Of a stretch of 64,000 bases of DNA, positions 48,593 to 58,382 are shown one piece after another (position 1 is the first letter of the stretch; each line of letters starts with the position of its first letter). The notes under the pieces are model-generated. The model was not told the origin of the DNA and searched no databases. It worked only from the letters and a program-made list of their open reading frames with translations. The DNA comes from an uncultured Gammaproteobacteria bacterium (GTDB lineage Bacteria > Pseudomonadota > Gammaproteobacteria > Arenicellales > JAANXG01): assembly GCA_947259175.1 (NCBI GenBank), contig CAMYKW010000009.1, positions 85,559 to 149,558 on the forward strand. Reading direction: 5' to 3'. Position numbers and translations under genes: made by a program.

Positions 48593-50233
48593 ATGGTGGA
48601 GCAATCTGGCTTGAGTGGATGTTGGGAACGCCTACGCATGGCCGACGTGTCGGCCAGCGCGGCGCTCGTCGTAATCCTCATTGCCCTGTACGCGCAAGCC
48701 GGACGTTTCGAGTTCATAATCCTTGACGACGCCGATTACGTCTACGAAAACACGATGGTGACCAACGGTCTGACCCTGGAGGGGGTCGCCTGGGCGTTCA
48801 CTTCATTTTACCCCAGCAACTGGCACCCGCTGACCTGGTTGTCCCATATGCTGGATGTGTCGCTGTTCGGGGTGGAGCCCGGCTGGCATCACCTGGTGAA
48901 TGTCTTCTTTCACGGCGTCAATACCTTGCTGGTGTATTTTTTCTTTCGCCTACTACTGGGCGAACTGTGGCCGGCCGTGTGGATCGCCGTTCTGTTCCTG
49001 GTTCATCCCTTGCACGTAGAGTCGGTGGCGTGGGTGGCCGAACGCAAGGATTTACTGTCTGCGTTGTTTTTTCTCATCGTGCTGCACTGCTACCGGTGCT
49101 ACGTCCAACGAACCACCTGGGCTCGCTATGGCCTCGTATTTTCGTTCTTTGTGTTAGCCGCCCTGTCCAAGGCGACCGCGGTTACCCTGCCTTTGGTCCT
49201 GTTGCTGCTCGACTACTGGCCATTTGATCGCTTGGCAAATCCATCCACTGTGCCGCGGCCGCTGCGACGCTACGGCCGTTTTGGCTTGCTGGTGGAAAAG
49301 ATCCCGCTGTTTTTTGTCAGCGCCGGATTGAGTTTGATGACCATAGCCGCGGGGAGCGACGCGCTGCTGTCGGCAGACACCACGCCGTTTTCCGAGCGGA
49401 TCATGAATGCGGTGGTTTCCTATGCCGTCTACTTGAAGCAATTGTTCGTACCCGTGGATCTGGCGGCCTTTTATCCACTTCGTCGCATCGACTTTGTCCG
49501 TGAATTCCTGCTGGCGCTGTTGGTAATTGTCTCGGTCAGTGTGGTTGCCGTTTACCTGCACCGCTCGCGGCGGTACGTGTTAATGGGTTGGTTATGGTTC
49601 GTGCTGATGTTGGTGCCGGTAATCGGGATCGTGCAGATCAGCACCCAGGCGCATGCGGATCGTTTCGTCTATCTCCCTTCGATTGGAATCTTTCTTATCG
49701 TTGCGCTGAGCATGCCGCGGCCCGGCACCAGGTTTTTCCGCCATGCTTTTTTCGCCGCATCGGCTTATATGGCGTTGTTGTTTTTTGTGGCGTTCTTACA
49801 GATTGGTTATTGGAGGAACGATAATATCCTGTTCCACCGGGCCATTGACGTGACCAGGAACAATTATGTCGCCCACGTGAATCTGGCCGCCGACTACACG
49901 AAGCGGGGCATGTATCCGCAAGCGGAGCGCTATGCGGCTAAGGCCTTGGCGATGAAACGTGATCGATATCCCGCCTATTTGTCACTGGGTAATATACGCT
50001 TGGGCCAAGGGAATTACTCGGAGGCGGAGACTTATTACCGGCGTGCCTGGCAGATAGCGAGACACAACGAGAGCGTGCTCAACAACCTGGGTATTGCGCT
50101 TGCCAAACAAGGCCGCGAGCGGGAAGCGCTCGATTTTTTCAATCGCGCCCTGGAAATAGAACCCGATATGCTCGAGGCAAAGCGTAACCTTGCGCGTTAC
50201 TCCGTACTTAGCGGAGACGAATCAGCGCGGTAG
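48593..50233 (+). CDS. Membrane O-glycosyltransferase-like protein with C-terminal TPRs (TMTC-like)
   Basis: NWHPLTWLSHMLDVSLFGVEPGWHHLVNVFFHGVNTLLVYFFFR...HPLHVESVAWVAERKDLLSALFF, followed by C-terminal TPR units. Confidence 0.75.
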   Translation: MVEQSGLSGCWERLRMADVSASAALVVILIALYAQAGRFEFIILDDADYVYENTMVTNGLTLEGVAWAFTSFYPSNWHPLTWLSHMLDVSLFGVEPGWHHLVNVFFHGVNTLLVYFFFRLLLGELWPAVWIAVLFLVHPLHVESVAWVAERKDLLSALFFLIVLHCYRCYVQRTTWARYGLVFSFFVLAALSKATAVTLPLVLLLLDYWPFDRLANPSTVPRPLRRYGRFGLLVEKIPLFFVSAGLSLMTIAAGSDALLSADTTPFSERIMNAVVSYAVYLKQLFVPVDLAAFYPLRRIDFVREFLLALLVIVSVSVVAVYLHRSRRYVLMGWLWFVLMLVPVIGIVQISTQAHADRFVYLPSIGIFLIVALSMPRPGTRFFRHAFFAASAYMALLFFVAFLQIGYWRNDNILFHRAIDVTRNNYVAHVNLAADYTKRGMYPQAERYAAKALAMKRDRYPAYLSLGNIRLGQGNYSEAETYYRRAWQIARHNESVLNNLGIALAKQGREREALDFFNRALEIEPDMLEAKRNLARYSVLSGDESAR

Positions 50234-50247
50234 GCGGGCGCTGCCGG

Positions 50248-51471
50248 CTATCGGCTATTCTCGCCCGAACGCTCACCCCAGACTGCAAACACCGGATCCG
50301 AATCGAGAAGTCGACCGTAATACTTGTCATCTTCGGGCCGTGGCCAGCCGACCCAGGACTCGGTCCCGAGTGCGGTGAACGTTTCGCTGCAGCGAAAATA
50401 ATCCAGCACCAGGCCCATGCGTTCAAATGGATGCAACCGGCTCCACAGGCGGATCGCCTTGGGGGGAAACCAGCGGTCGGAGAAAGTCACCACGAATCGT
50501 CCCCCGGGGCGCAGCACCCGCGCCACCTCGGCAAATACCTGATAGGGCTGGGTGAGGTACTCCACCGATACGGTACAAACGGCGACATCGAACTCGGCGT
50601 TTTCCCACGGCAGTCGCGGCGTCCGGTTCAGGTCATGGACTATATAGTCGTGCAGCTCGGGATTGGCCGCGAGTTCTGCCCGGTTCATGCCCAGTCCCGT
50701 GGTTGTAACCGACGATGGAACACCGTCCAGGTGCGACACCCAACTGCTCATTAGATCCAGTACGCGGTCACCGGGCTGGACGACGCGCCGATACACGCGA
50801 TTGATGAACTGCCGCGCCTGGCTGTCGATGTGCTGGACCATGCGCGGCTGAGCATAAAATACCTCGTCGTCCGCAGTGTCCTCGCGCGCAAAGTTGTCCG
50901 CCTGCCCGTAGTCCACGCCGCCGGTCGGCAGCGGGCACTGCATCCCGGGTCCGCCTGCGGTGATGTCGGCCACGATGTCGTGACAGCTGCCGCCACGCTC
51001 CTCCTTAACGCCCAGCCGTTCACCGATTCTTCCGCCGACGGTGAGCGGGTAGCCCGCCAGCGGATGCCCAAGATCGACCGCGACGCGGTCGGCATCGACG
51101 CTTAGCACGCGGAAGGGCTCGAGTTCCTGGCTGTAGACGGTGCCCGCGCCATTGACCGGCGCCAGCACGCCGCGCGGGTAGAATCGCCCGCTGAACGGTC
51201 CGTGCAGGCGCCGCCGCTGGAAGGCCTGCTGGACCGTGGCGCCGGACAACTCGCAATGGTGAGCCGATTCGCTGACCGGGATGGCGTCGCCGGGCGCGAT
51301 CGGCACCTCCACCAGCCCGCCGCTCTCGTCCTGCAGGCGTTCGCCCAGGTCGCCGGGCATGAAGTCGCGCCACGGATTGAGCTTGGGGAAATAATGCCAG
51401 TCGCGATGGGTGGCGTTGCCGCTGCGCCAGCGGACGAAAAACTCGGCGCTGGCAGGGGTCGTGGTGTGCAT
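50248..51471 (-). CDS. Fusion of FKBP/SlyD-type peptidyl-prolyl isomerase-like domain and class I SAM methyltransferase
   Basis: GAGTVYSQELEPFRVLSVDADRVAVDLGHPLAGYPLTV (SlyD-like), then VLDLMSSWVSHLD...LPWENAEFDVAVCTVSVEYLTQPYQVFAEVARVLRPGGRFVVTFS. Confidence 0.75.
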   Translation of the reverse strand: MHTTTPASAEFFVRWRSGNATHRDWHYFPKLNPWRDFMPGDLGERLQDESGGLVEVPIAPGDAIPVSESAHHCELSGATVQQAFQRRRLHGPFSGRFYPRGVLAPVNGAGTVYSQELEPFRVLSVDADRVAVDLGHPLAGYPLTVGGRIGERLGVKEERGGSCHDIVADITAGGPGMQCPLPTGGVDYGQADNFAREDTADDEVFYAQPRMVQHIDSQARQFINRVYRRVVQPGDRVLDLMSSWVSHLDGVPSSVTTTGLGMNRAELAANPELHDYIVHDLNRTPRLPWENAEFDVAVCTVSVEYLTQPYQVFAEVARVLRPGGRFVVTFSDRWFPPKAIRLWSRLHPFERMGLVLDYFRCSETFTALGTESWVGWPRPEDDKYYGRLLDSDPVFAVWGERSGENSR

Positions 51472-51525
51472 GAGGGGTCTCCGAGATCGTGGTTTATGGC
51501 AGCCAATCAAGCAATAATAAATCAT

Positions 51526-51570
51526 TTGACAATAGCTATACAAGTAATGTATAAGTTTTGTATAACTAAC
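51526..51570. promoter_or_regulatory. Divergent promoter/operator with 11-bp direct repeats (CarH/LitR-type architecture)
   Basis: TATACAAGTAA (51537), TGTATAAGTTT (51548) and TGTATAACTAA (51559) start exactly 11 bp apart; TTGACAATAGC (51526) is a degenerate fourth. Overlaps TTGACA-N18-TATAAG. Confidence 0.65.
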
Positions 51571-51587
51571 TGTGCGACAGTTCCAGC

Positions 51588-52481
51588 ATGGCTGAAAGCG
51601 GCTATTTTCCGATCGGCAGCGTGTCACGCCTCACCGGTGTGAATCCCGTCACCTTGCGTGCCTGGGAACGTCGCTATGGGCTGATCAAACCGATGCGCAC
51701 GCCCAAGGGTCATCGCCTGTATACCCCCGCCGATATAGAGATGATCCGCGAGGTGATGCGATTAGTGGGCGAAGGCGTACCGGTGAGCCAGGTCCGGGGG
51801 TTGCTGGGGCCGACACCCGCTGCTGCACAGGGGGCCGCGGGTCCGCAACTCTGGAAGCAATACCGCGACGACATGGCGGACGCGATCACCCGCTTCGACG
51901 AGGCGAATCTGGACGCGTTTTACCAGGAGGCGATGGCGCATCATCCGGTGGACGTGGTCACCAAACGGTTGCTGATGCCGCTGCTCGAGGCGCTCGGCGA
52001 GCGTTGGGACCGCACCGACGGTGGCATTGCCGAGGAGCATTTTTTCGGTGTGTTCATGCGCAATAAGCTGGGCGCTCGTTTTCATCACCGGTCCCATCAC
52101 CGCCGCGGCCCGTGCCTGCTCGCCGCCTGCCTGCCGGGGGAGCACCACGAACTCGGTCTGTTGTTGCTGGCCCTGGCGGCGCACGATCACGGTTACCGCA
52201 TCGTCCTGCTCGGGGCGGATATGCCGCTGGCGCAAATTCCCCATGTGCGCCGGCGCATACGCATCGATGCGGTGATGCTTTCGAGTTCCGTCGACCCGCC
52301 GGAGGGAATTCTGGAACAAGATCTGCCCGCACTCGTCTCCGCGGTGGAGGTGCCGGTATTCGTCGGCGGTCAAACGTCGATGCGTCATCGCCAGTGCATC
52401 GAGCGTGGCGGCGCTCACGCCGTCGGTGACGAGCTCGCCGCCGGAATGGCGTTGATCGGCGACACCCTGTCCGTGCATTGA
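51588..52481 (+). CDS. CarH/LitR-like MerR regulator with B12-binding domain (candidate photoreceptor)
   Basis: MerR HTH FPIGSVSRLTGVNPVTLRAWERRYGLIKPMRTPKGHRLYT; Wx9EH motif W-DRTDGGIAE-EH; B12 motif ExHxxG in GEHHELGLLLLALAAHDHGYRIVLLGADMPL. Confidence 0.85.
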   Translation: MAESGYFPIGSVSRLTGVNPVTLRAWERRYGLIKPMRTPKGHRLYTPADIEMIREVMRLVGEGVPVSQVRGLLGPTPAAAQGAAGPQLWKQYRDDMADAITRFDEANLDAFYQEAMAHHPVDVVTKRLLMPLLEALGERWDRTDGGIAEEHFFGVFMRNKLGARFHHRSHHRRGPCLLAACLPGEHHELGLLLLALAAHDHGYRIVLLGADMPLAQIPHVRRRIRIDAVMLSSSVDPPEGILEQDLPALVSAVEVPVFVGGQTSMRHRQCIERGGAHAVGDELAAGMALIGDTLSVH

Positions 52482-52641
52482 GTATTGCCGAGTGGCTTGC
52501 GGCTCGGCATATCAGGGTGGCGCGCGTGAACGGCTCGTGAACGGCGCGCGCGGTGATCGTCACAAAGCGGCGACGCCGCGGTGCGTACCATGCCGAGGAT
52601 AAACTGTGAGTATTGAAAACTAGATTAGACGGAGTAGTGAT

Positions 52642-53691
52642 ATGACGACTGCGACTCAACTGGCTCTTGACTGGACCGAGCAGGGACGCATGCCGGATGC
52701 GTTGATCCGCGCCGGCATCCGCCGGCTGCTGCGCACGCGGTTGAGTGAGATACGCGCCGACGACTGTGAGGCGATGGAAGATGCCAAACGCCAGCATATT
52801 GCCGCTATGGACGACGCGCCAATCGCGTTGTTGACCGATCGGGCGAACGAACAACACTATGAGGTACCCGCCGAGTTCTTCACCCAGGTGCTCGGCCCGC
52901 GCTATAAATACAGCTGCTGCGTTTGGCCGCAAGGGGTGACGGGACTCGACCACGCGGAGGCTTTGGCCTTGGAGGCCACCTGTCAAAGGGCGGGCATCGA
53001 TGACGGACAACACATACTGGACCTGGGTTGCGGTTGGGGCTCGCTGAGCCTGTGGATGGCGCATCACTACCCGGGCAGCCGCATTACCGCGGTATCCAAT
53101 TCCAGCTCTCAGGGTGATTTCGTGCGCCGGCAGGCTGAGCGGCGTGGTTACCACAACCTTGAGGTGATTACCTGTGACATGAATCGGTTTCGGCCCGAGC
53201 AACGCTTCGACCATGTGGTATCCGTGGAAATGTTCGAGCACATGCGTAACTGGCGTGCACTGTTCGACCGGATACACCAATGGTTGCTTCCGGAAGGTCG
53301 ATTTTTCATGCACATTTTCTGTCACCGGCAGGTCCCCTATTTATTCGTGGATCACGGCGTACACGATTGGATGAGCCGGCATTTTTTCAGTGGGGGGATG
53401 ATGCCCAGTGACGATCTGCCGCTGCGATTTCAGAGCAAGCTTCGCCTCATCGATCAGTGGCGCTGGAATGGCCGCCACTATCAAAAGACGGCCGACGCCT
53501 GGTTGGGCAACATGGACGCGCGACGCGATATTCTGTGGCCGATACTCGAAACGGCTTATGGCCGCGAACAGGCAGGCTTATGGTGGACGCGATGGCGCAT
53601 CTTTTTCATGGCCTGCGCCGAATTGTTCGGCTATGACAACGGCCAACAATGGTGGGTGAGCCACTATCTATTCGCGCGTAATTCGTCATGA
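52642..53691 (+). CDS. CFA-synthase-like SAM-dependent methyltransferase
   Basis: HILDLGCGWGSLSLWMAHHYPGSRITAVSNSSSQGDFVRRQ; VVSVEMFEHMRNW. Confidence 0.8.
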   Translation: MTTATQLALDWTEQGRMPDALIRAGIRRLLRTRLSEIRADDCEAMEDAKRQHIAAMDDAPIALLTDRANEQHYEVPAEFFTQVLGPRYKYSCCVWPQGVTGLDHAEALALEATCQRAGIDDGQHILDLGCGWGSLSLWMAHHYPGSRITAVSNSSSQGDFVRRQAERRGYHNLEVITCDMNRFRPEQRFDHVVSVEMFEHMRNWRALFDRIHQWLLPEGRFFMHIFCHRQVPYLFVDHGVHDWMSRHFFSGGMMPSDDLPLRFQSKLRLIDQWRWNGRHYQKTADAWLGNMDARRDILWPILETAYGREQAGLWWTRWRIFFMACAELFGYDNGQQWWVSHYLFARNSS

Positions 53692-54233
53692 ACCTGTGGC
53701 TCAACATCGCCGCGTTCCAGGTCGGCTGGTTCGCATGTGTGCTCGGCGCCGCTCATGGGGCGCCGTGGGTGGGCGCAGCGGTGGCCGGCGGCGTGATCGG
53801 CTTGCACTTGATGCGCGCGCCGCAACCGCGGTATGAGCTGATGTTGATCCTGTTTGCAGCGGCGCTGGGACTGGTGGTCGATACGACGCTGATGAACGGC
53901 CGCTGGCTGGCGTTCGACTCGGGCTTTGTGGTCGCCGGCGCCGCCCCTTACTGGATGGTGGCCTTGTGGATGATTTTCGCCACCACACTCAACGTGTCAC
54001 TGGCATGGCTGAAAAACCGCCGCTGGCTGGCGAGCGGCTTGGGCGCGCTCGGCGGACCCTTGGCCTACTATTCCGGCGCCAAATTGGGTGCGGTGACCTT
54101 GGTGGATACCCCCGCGGCGCTTATCGCGATCGGCGCCGCCTGGGCGCTGGCGACGCCGCTGCTGCTGCTTGCCGCCCACCGTCTCAACGGCACGCTGATG
54201 CCGCGTGCGATCTCGGAGGCGAGCCGTGCTTGA
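53688..54233 (+). CDS. DUF2878-like small membrane protein
   Basis: Multi-TM, ATGA overlap with the preceding CFA-like gene; operon context. Confidence 0.65.
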   Translation: MNLWLNIAAFQVGWFACVLGAAHGAPWVGAAVAGGVIGLHLMRAPQPRYELMLILFAAALGLVVDTTLMNGRWLAFDSGFVVAGAAPYWMVALWMIFATTLNVSLAWLKNRRWLASGLGALGGPLAYYSGAKLGAVTLVDTPAALIAIGAAWALATPLLLLAAHRLNGTLMPRAISEASRA

Positions 54234-55029
54234 CTGGGCTGCGTGGCTGGCGGCGTTGGCCGTTGTATTGTTGTTTGCGGTCGCGGCCTGGTCGGTCAGC
54301 GTAGCCAAACGCGACGTCAGCATCGTCGACGGCTTATGGTCGTTGATGTTCCTGTTGGCGTTGCTGGCGTACGCGGGGCTCATTGCGGAGTGGGGTAGCC
54401 GCTGGCTGTTGGTGCTGGCGACGACGGTGGTCTGGTCGCTGCGCCTGTCGGTCTACATAACCTGGCGCAACTGGGGCGAGCCGGAAGATGCGCGCTATCA
54501 AGCTATTCGCCGCAACAATCAGCCGAATTTTGCATTCAAGAGCCTGTATCTCGTTTTCGCCCTGCAGGCGGTGCTGGCGTGGCTGATCGCGGCGCCGTTG
54601 CCGGCCGCCTTTACCGGGGCGGCGCCGCTGGGACCCTGGGACCTCGCCGGGGTGGTTGTTTGGCTGTTCGGCGTGACCTTCCAGGGGGTCGCTGACTGGC
54701 AGCTCGCGCGCTTCAAATCCGATCCGCGCAATCGGGGCAAAGTCATGGATCGCGGTCTGTGGCGCTATACGCGCCATCCCAACTACTTCGGTGAAGCTTG
54801 TGTATGGTGGGGTTTTTATTTGATCGCAGTGGGCGCCGGCGGCTGGTGGACGCTGTTCTCACCGCTGCTGATCACCTTCCTGCTGCTCAGGGTATCCGGC
54901 GTTACCCTGCTGGAAAAAGACATTCAGCAGCGGCGGCCCGGTTACCGGGAGTATCGCAACCGCACCAACGCCTTTATCCCCGGACCGCCCAGGTCGCCGG
55001 ACATCGCCCGATCGGAGGCGGCGCAATGA
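54226..55029 (+). CDS. DUF1295 (steroid 5-alpha-reductase-like) membrane protein
   Basis: GTG start after GGAGG. GVTFQGVADWQLARFKSDPRNRGKVMDRGLWRYTRHPNYFGEACVWWGFYLIA is typical of DUF1295. Confidence 0.8.
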   Translation: MLDWAAWLAALAVVLLFAVAAWSVSVAKRDVSIVDGLWSLMFLLALLAYAGLIAEWGSRWLLVLATTVVWSLRLSVYITWRNWGEPEDARYQAIRRNNQPNFAFKSLYLVFALQAVLAWLIAAPLPAAFTGAAPLGPWDLAGVVVWLFGVTFQGVADWQLARFKSDPRNRGKVMDRGLWRYTRHPNYFGEACVWWGFYLIAVGAGGWWTLFSPLLITFLLLRVSGVTLLEKDIQQRRPGYREYRNRTNAFIPGPPRSPDIARSEAAQ

Positions 55030-55658
55030 AGTCAGTTTTGTACTTTCTGCCGTGCGCGTTATTTCTGGGTCTCGCCCATGCGAGCGCTGGAACCGTCCAG
55101 GAGTGGCGGTTCGATGTATTACTCGACGATAAGAATATCGGCCACCACCATTTCCGGGTCGAGGATGCCGGCGAGCGGCGCCTGGTCAGCAGCGATGCCC
55201 AGTTTGACGTCAAATTTCTGTTCTTCAGCGCCTACCGGTATCAGCATCAAAACCGCGAGATCTGGAGCGGCGGCTGTCTCACAACACTGGCGTCGCGTAC
55301 CAACGACAACGGCCAGTCGCTGCGTGTCGAGGCGCAGCAATCACAGCAAAGCCTCGTCGTCGAGGCGAGCGGACAGCGCAGGCAGCTCAGCGGTTGCGTC
55401 AAGAGCTTTGCCTACTGGGATCCTTCGTTTCTTGACGCGGATAAACTGCTGAACGCGCAAACCGGCGAACACCTGGATGTCTCCGTCCAGAAACTGGATC
55501 TCGAACGGATTCAGGTGCGCGGGGAAACGATGCAAGCCCATCGCTACCGCCTGAGTGCCGGGGACATGACCATAGACGTCTGGTATTCGCCGCAACGTCA
55601 GTGGGTGGCGTTGGAGTCCAGGACCGGCGGTGGCCGTCTGCGCTATCGTATTCAATAA
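55026..55658 (+). CDS. Exported DUF6134-like protein
   Basis: Signal peptide; VQEWRFDVLLDDKNIGHHHFRVED...FDVKFLFFSAYRYQHQNREIW; ATGA overlap. Confidence 0.6.
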   Translation: MKSVLYFLPCALFLGLAHASAGTVQEWRFDVLLDDKNIGHHHFRVEDAGERRLVSSDAQFDVKFLFFSAYRYQHQNREIWSGGCLTTLASRTNDNGQSLRVEAQQSQQSLVVEASGQRRQLSGCVKSFAYWDPSFLDADKLLNAQTGEHLDVSVQKLDLERIQVRGETMQAHRYRLSAGDMTIDVWYSPQRQWVALESRTGGGRLRYRIQ

Positions 55659-55673
55659 AGAGTGCGCGCTGAA

Positions 55674-56324
55674 ATGACACTGCGAATGACTGTTACTTTA
55701 CTGGCCTTGTTGGTGGCTGGTTGTCAGACGGCGGCTCTGCAACCACTGCCCACCGTCGAGCGCGTCGAGCTGCCGCGCTTTATGGGGGACTGGTACGTCA
55801 TCGCGTCGATCCCCACGTACCTGGAGCGGCACGCGTACAACGCGGTGGAGTCCTACCGGCTCACCGACGCCGGTACTGTGGCGACTACCTTCCGCTATCG
55901 CAAAGGCGGTTTCCACGGCAAGGTGAAGCGCTACCACTTCACCGGTTACATAAAGGACGCGCAGAGCAACGCGGTGTGGGGTCTGCAGTTGATATGGCCA
56001 TTCAAGGCGGACTACCGGGTGATGTACCTGGCGCCCGATTACTCTACGACGATCATCGGCAGACTGAAGCGAGATTACGTGTGGATTATGGCGCGCAGCC
56101 CGAAGATCGAAGACGCCGAATATCAGCGCTTGGTACGGTTGATAGCCGCTGCGGGCTACGACACCGCGAAAATAGAAAAGGCGCGGCAACACTGGCCCGA
56201 GGCCACTCTGACCCACCCTGGCCCACGCTCGAGACTAACGGCGGTGATGCGCGTGATCCGGGATTTGAAGGCGATGACGCCGGTTGCTGGTTCCATCGAC
56301 CGCATTGTGGGGGGCGACGCATGA
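55674..56324 (+). CDS. Lipocalin-family lipoprotein
   Basis: Lipobox LLVAGC; PRFMGDWYVIASIPTYLERHAYNAVESYRL (GxW motif). Confidence 0.8.
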   Translation: MTLRMTVTLLALLVAGCQTAALQPLPTVERVELPRFMGDWYVIASIPTYLERHAYNAVESYRLTDAGTVATTFRYRKGGFHGKVKRYHFTGYIKDAQSNAVWGLQLIWPFKADYRVMYLAPDYSTTIIGRLKRDYVWIMARSPKIEDAEYQRLVRLIAAAGYDTAKIEKARQHWPEATLTHPGPRSRLTAVMRVIRDLKAMTPVAGSIDRIVGGDA

Positions 56325-57613
56325 CGGGCACGGCGAAGAAAATCGCAGTGATCGGCACCGGCATCGCCGGCAACGTGGTGGCGCGAACCCTGCATGGTGA
56401 CCACGACATCACCGTATTCGAGGCCAATGATTACGTCGGCGGGCACACGCACACCCACGATATCGAGTGCGGCGGTGCACGTTATGCCATCGACACTGGG
56501 TTTATCGTTTTCAACCATCGCACCTATCCCCACTTCAGGCGATTGCTGCGCGAGTTGGACGTCGCCGAGCAGGCGAGCGATATGAGTTTCAGCGTCAAGT
56601 GCGAGCGCAGCGATCTGGAATACAACGGCGCCGATCTGAACACGCTGTTCGCGCAGCGCAGGAATTTGGTGTCCCCGCGTTTTCATCGCATGCTGCGCGA
56701 TATCCTGCGTTTCAATCGCGAAGCCCCGGGCTTGTTGCTGACCGACGATGACACGCTGACCTTGGGGCAATATCTCAGCCGCCGCGGGTACGGCCGGATG
56801 TTTATCGACAAGTATTTGCTGCCGATGGGCGCGGCGGTGTGGTCCACCGATCCGGCCGGCATACGCGACTTTCCAGCTCGTTACTTCGTGCGCTTTTTTC
56901 ACAACCACGGCTTGTTGAGCGTGAATGATCACCCCCAGTGGTACGTGGTCAGCGGCGGATCGAGAACCTATGTCGACAGGCTGGTCGCGCCGTTCCGGGA
57001 TCGCATACGGCTCAACACGCCGGTCACCGGCGTCAGGCGCCAGGCCGACCGGGTGCTGGTCACTACCGCCACCGGTGAGACCTCGCGCTTCGATTACGCA
57101 TTCATCGCCACCCACAGTGATCAGGCGTTGCGCCTGTTGCAGGATCCGTCGCCGCTGGAGAGCGACGTACTGGCGGCGATTCCGTCCCAGCAAAACGACG
57201 CGGTGCTGCACACGGATGCATCGATACTGCCGCGCCAGCGCAGGGCATGGGCGGCGTGGAACTATCGCATCCCGCGCGAGCAAACCGCGCAGGTGTCGGT
57301 GACCTACAACATGAACATCCTGCAAGGCCTGGACGCCCCGGAGACGTTCTGCGTGACACTCAATGATCGCGATCGCATCGATCCGGCGCGCATCATCAAG
57401 CGCATGCCTTATACCCATCCGGTCTACACCCGTGCCGGGATCGCGGCCCAGGCCAAACATGGTGCGATCAACGGTGACCGCCGTACGTTCTTCTGCGGCG
57501 CCTACTGGGGTTTTGGATTCCACGAGGATGGTGTGGTGAGTGCACTCAACGCGCTCGAACATTTTCGCGACGAGTTGAACGATGAACAGTTGTCTTTACG
57601 TCGGGCAGGTTAA
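56321..57613 (+). CDS. FAD-dependent oxidoreductase of the CFA/DUF1365 cluster
   Basis: KIAVIGTGIAGNVVARTLHGDHDITVFEANDYVGGHTHT; ATGA overlap with lipocalin gene. Confidence 0.8.
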   Translation: MTGTAKKIAVIGTGIAGNVVARTLHGDHDITVFEANDYVGGHTHTHDIECGGARYAIDTGFIVFNHRTYPHFRRLLRELDVAEQASDMSFSVKCERSDLEYNGADLNTLFAQRRNLVSPRFHRMLRDILRFNREAPGLLLTDDDTLTLGQYLSRRGYGRMFIDKYLLPMGAAVWSTDPAGIRDFPARYFVRFFHNHGLLSVNDHPQWYVVSGGSRTYVDRLVAPFRDRIRLNTPVTGVRRQADRVLVTTATGETSRFDYAFIATHSDQALRLLQDPSPLESDVLAAIPSQQNDAVLHTDASILPRQRRAWAAWNYRIPREQTAQVSVTYNMNILQGLDAPETFCVTLNDRDRIDPARIIKRMPYTHPVYTRAGIAAQAKHGAINGDRRTFFCGAYWGFGFHEDGVVSALNALEHFRDELNDEQLSLRRAG

Positions 57614-58382
57614 GCACCGGCGCCGGCAGCCGGCGCGCCACGAGTTCGCGTACCGGCTGTTCATGCTGTATCTCGACCTGGATGAGGTTCCGCGGGTGTT
57701 TCAAGACTACTGGCTGTGGTCGACGGCGCGCGCCAATGTGGCGTGGTTCAGACGCTCCGATCATCTCGGCGATGCCCAGGTTCCGCTGAGCGACGCAGTG
57801 CGTGAACTGGTCGCCACCAGGACCGGGTTCCGCCCCCGCGGACCGATACGCCTGCTGACCCATCTGCGCTACTTTGGGTTCGGTTTCAATCCGGTTAGCT
57901 TTTACTATTGCTTTGACGCCGCCGGCGAGCGCGTCGAGACTATTGTCGCGGAAGTGAACAACACCCCATGGGGAGAACAGTACTGTTATGTGCTCGGTGG
58001 CGGCGACGCCGATCCGAGCGGCCGGCGGCGATTCCAGCCGCAGAAAAATTTTCACGTGTCGCCATTCATGCCGATGGAGATAGACTACGACTGGCGATTT
58101 TCCACCCCCGATGAACACCTGTTTGTACACATGCAGAGCCATCAGCAAGCCGACAGGATTTTCGACGCCACGCTCACTCTCGAGCGCCGGACGATTTCCA
58201 GCACCGTGCTGGTGAAGGCCCTGGCACAGTTTCCGCTGATGACCGTAAAGGTCGTCGCTGCGATTTATTATCAGGCGCTGCGCCTGTGGCTGAAGCGCGT
58301 TCCGTATTACGCCCACCCCGACAAGCTAGACTCAGTTACCAGCCCCGAGGAGTTGTCCCATGAAAGCCGTCGTCACCTCTGA
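57582..58382 (+). CDS. DUF1365 family protein
   Basis: LYVGQVKHRRRQPARHEFAYRLFMLYLDLDEV; LLTHLRYFGFGFNPVSFYYCFD; VAEVNNTPWGEQYCYVL. Confidence 0.85.
   Translation: MNSCLYVGQVKHRRRQPARHEFAYRLFMLYLDLDEVPRVFQDYWLWSTARANVAWFRRSDHLGDAQVPLSDAVRELVATRTGFRPRGPIRLLTHLRYFGFGFNPVSFYYCFDAAGERVETIVAEVNNTPWGEQYCYVLGGGDADPSGRRRFQPQKNFHVSPFMPMEIDYDWRFSTPDEHLFVHMQSHQQADRIFDATLTLERRTISSTVLVKALAQFPLMTVKVVAAIYYQALRLWLKRVPYYAHPDKLDSVTSPEELSHESRRHL

Noticed and set aside
52054-53325. 423-aa minus-strand ORF across the MerR/CFA intergenic region
   Set aside because: Covers two genes with strong motifs on the plus strand and an obvious promoter region; translation is non-protein-like.
55721-56320. 5' extension of the FAD oxidoreductase ORF (ORF track start 55721)
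   Set aside because: The extension overlaps the lipocalin gene in another frame. The ATGA start at 56321 directly precedes the Rossmann motif.
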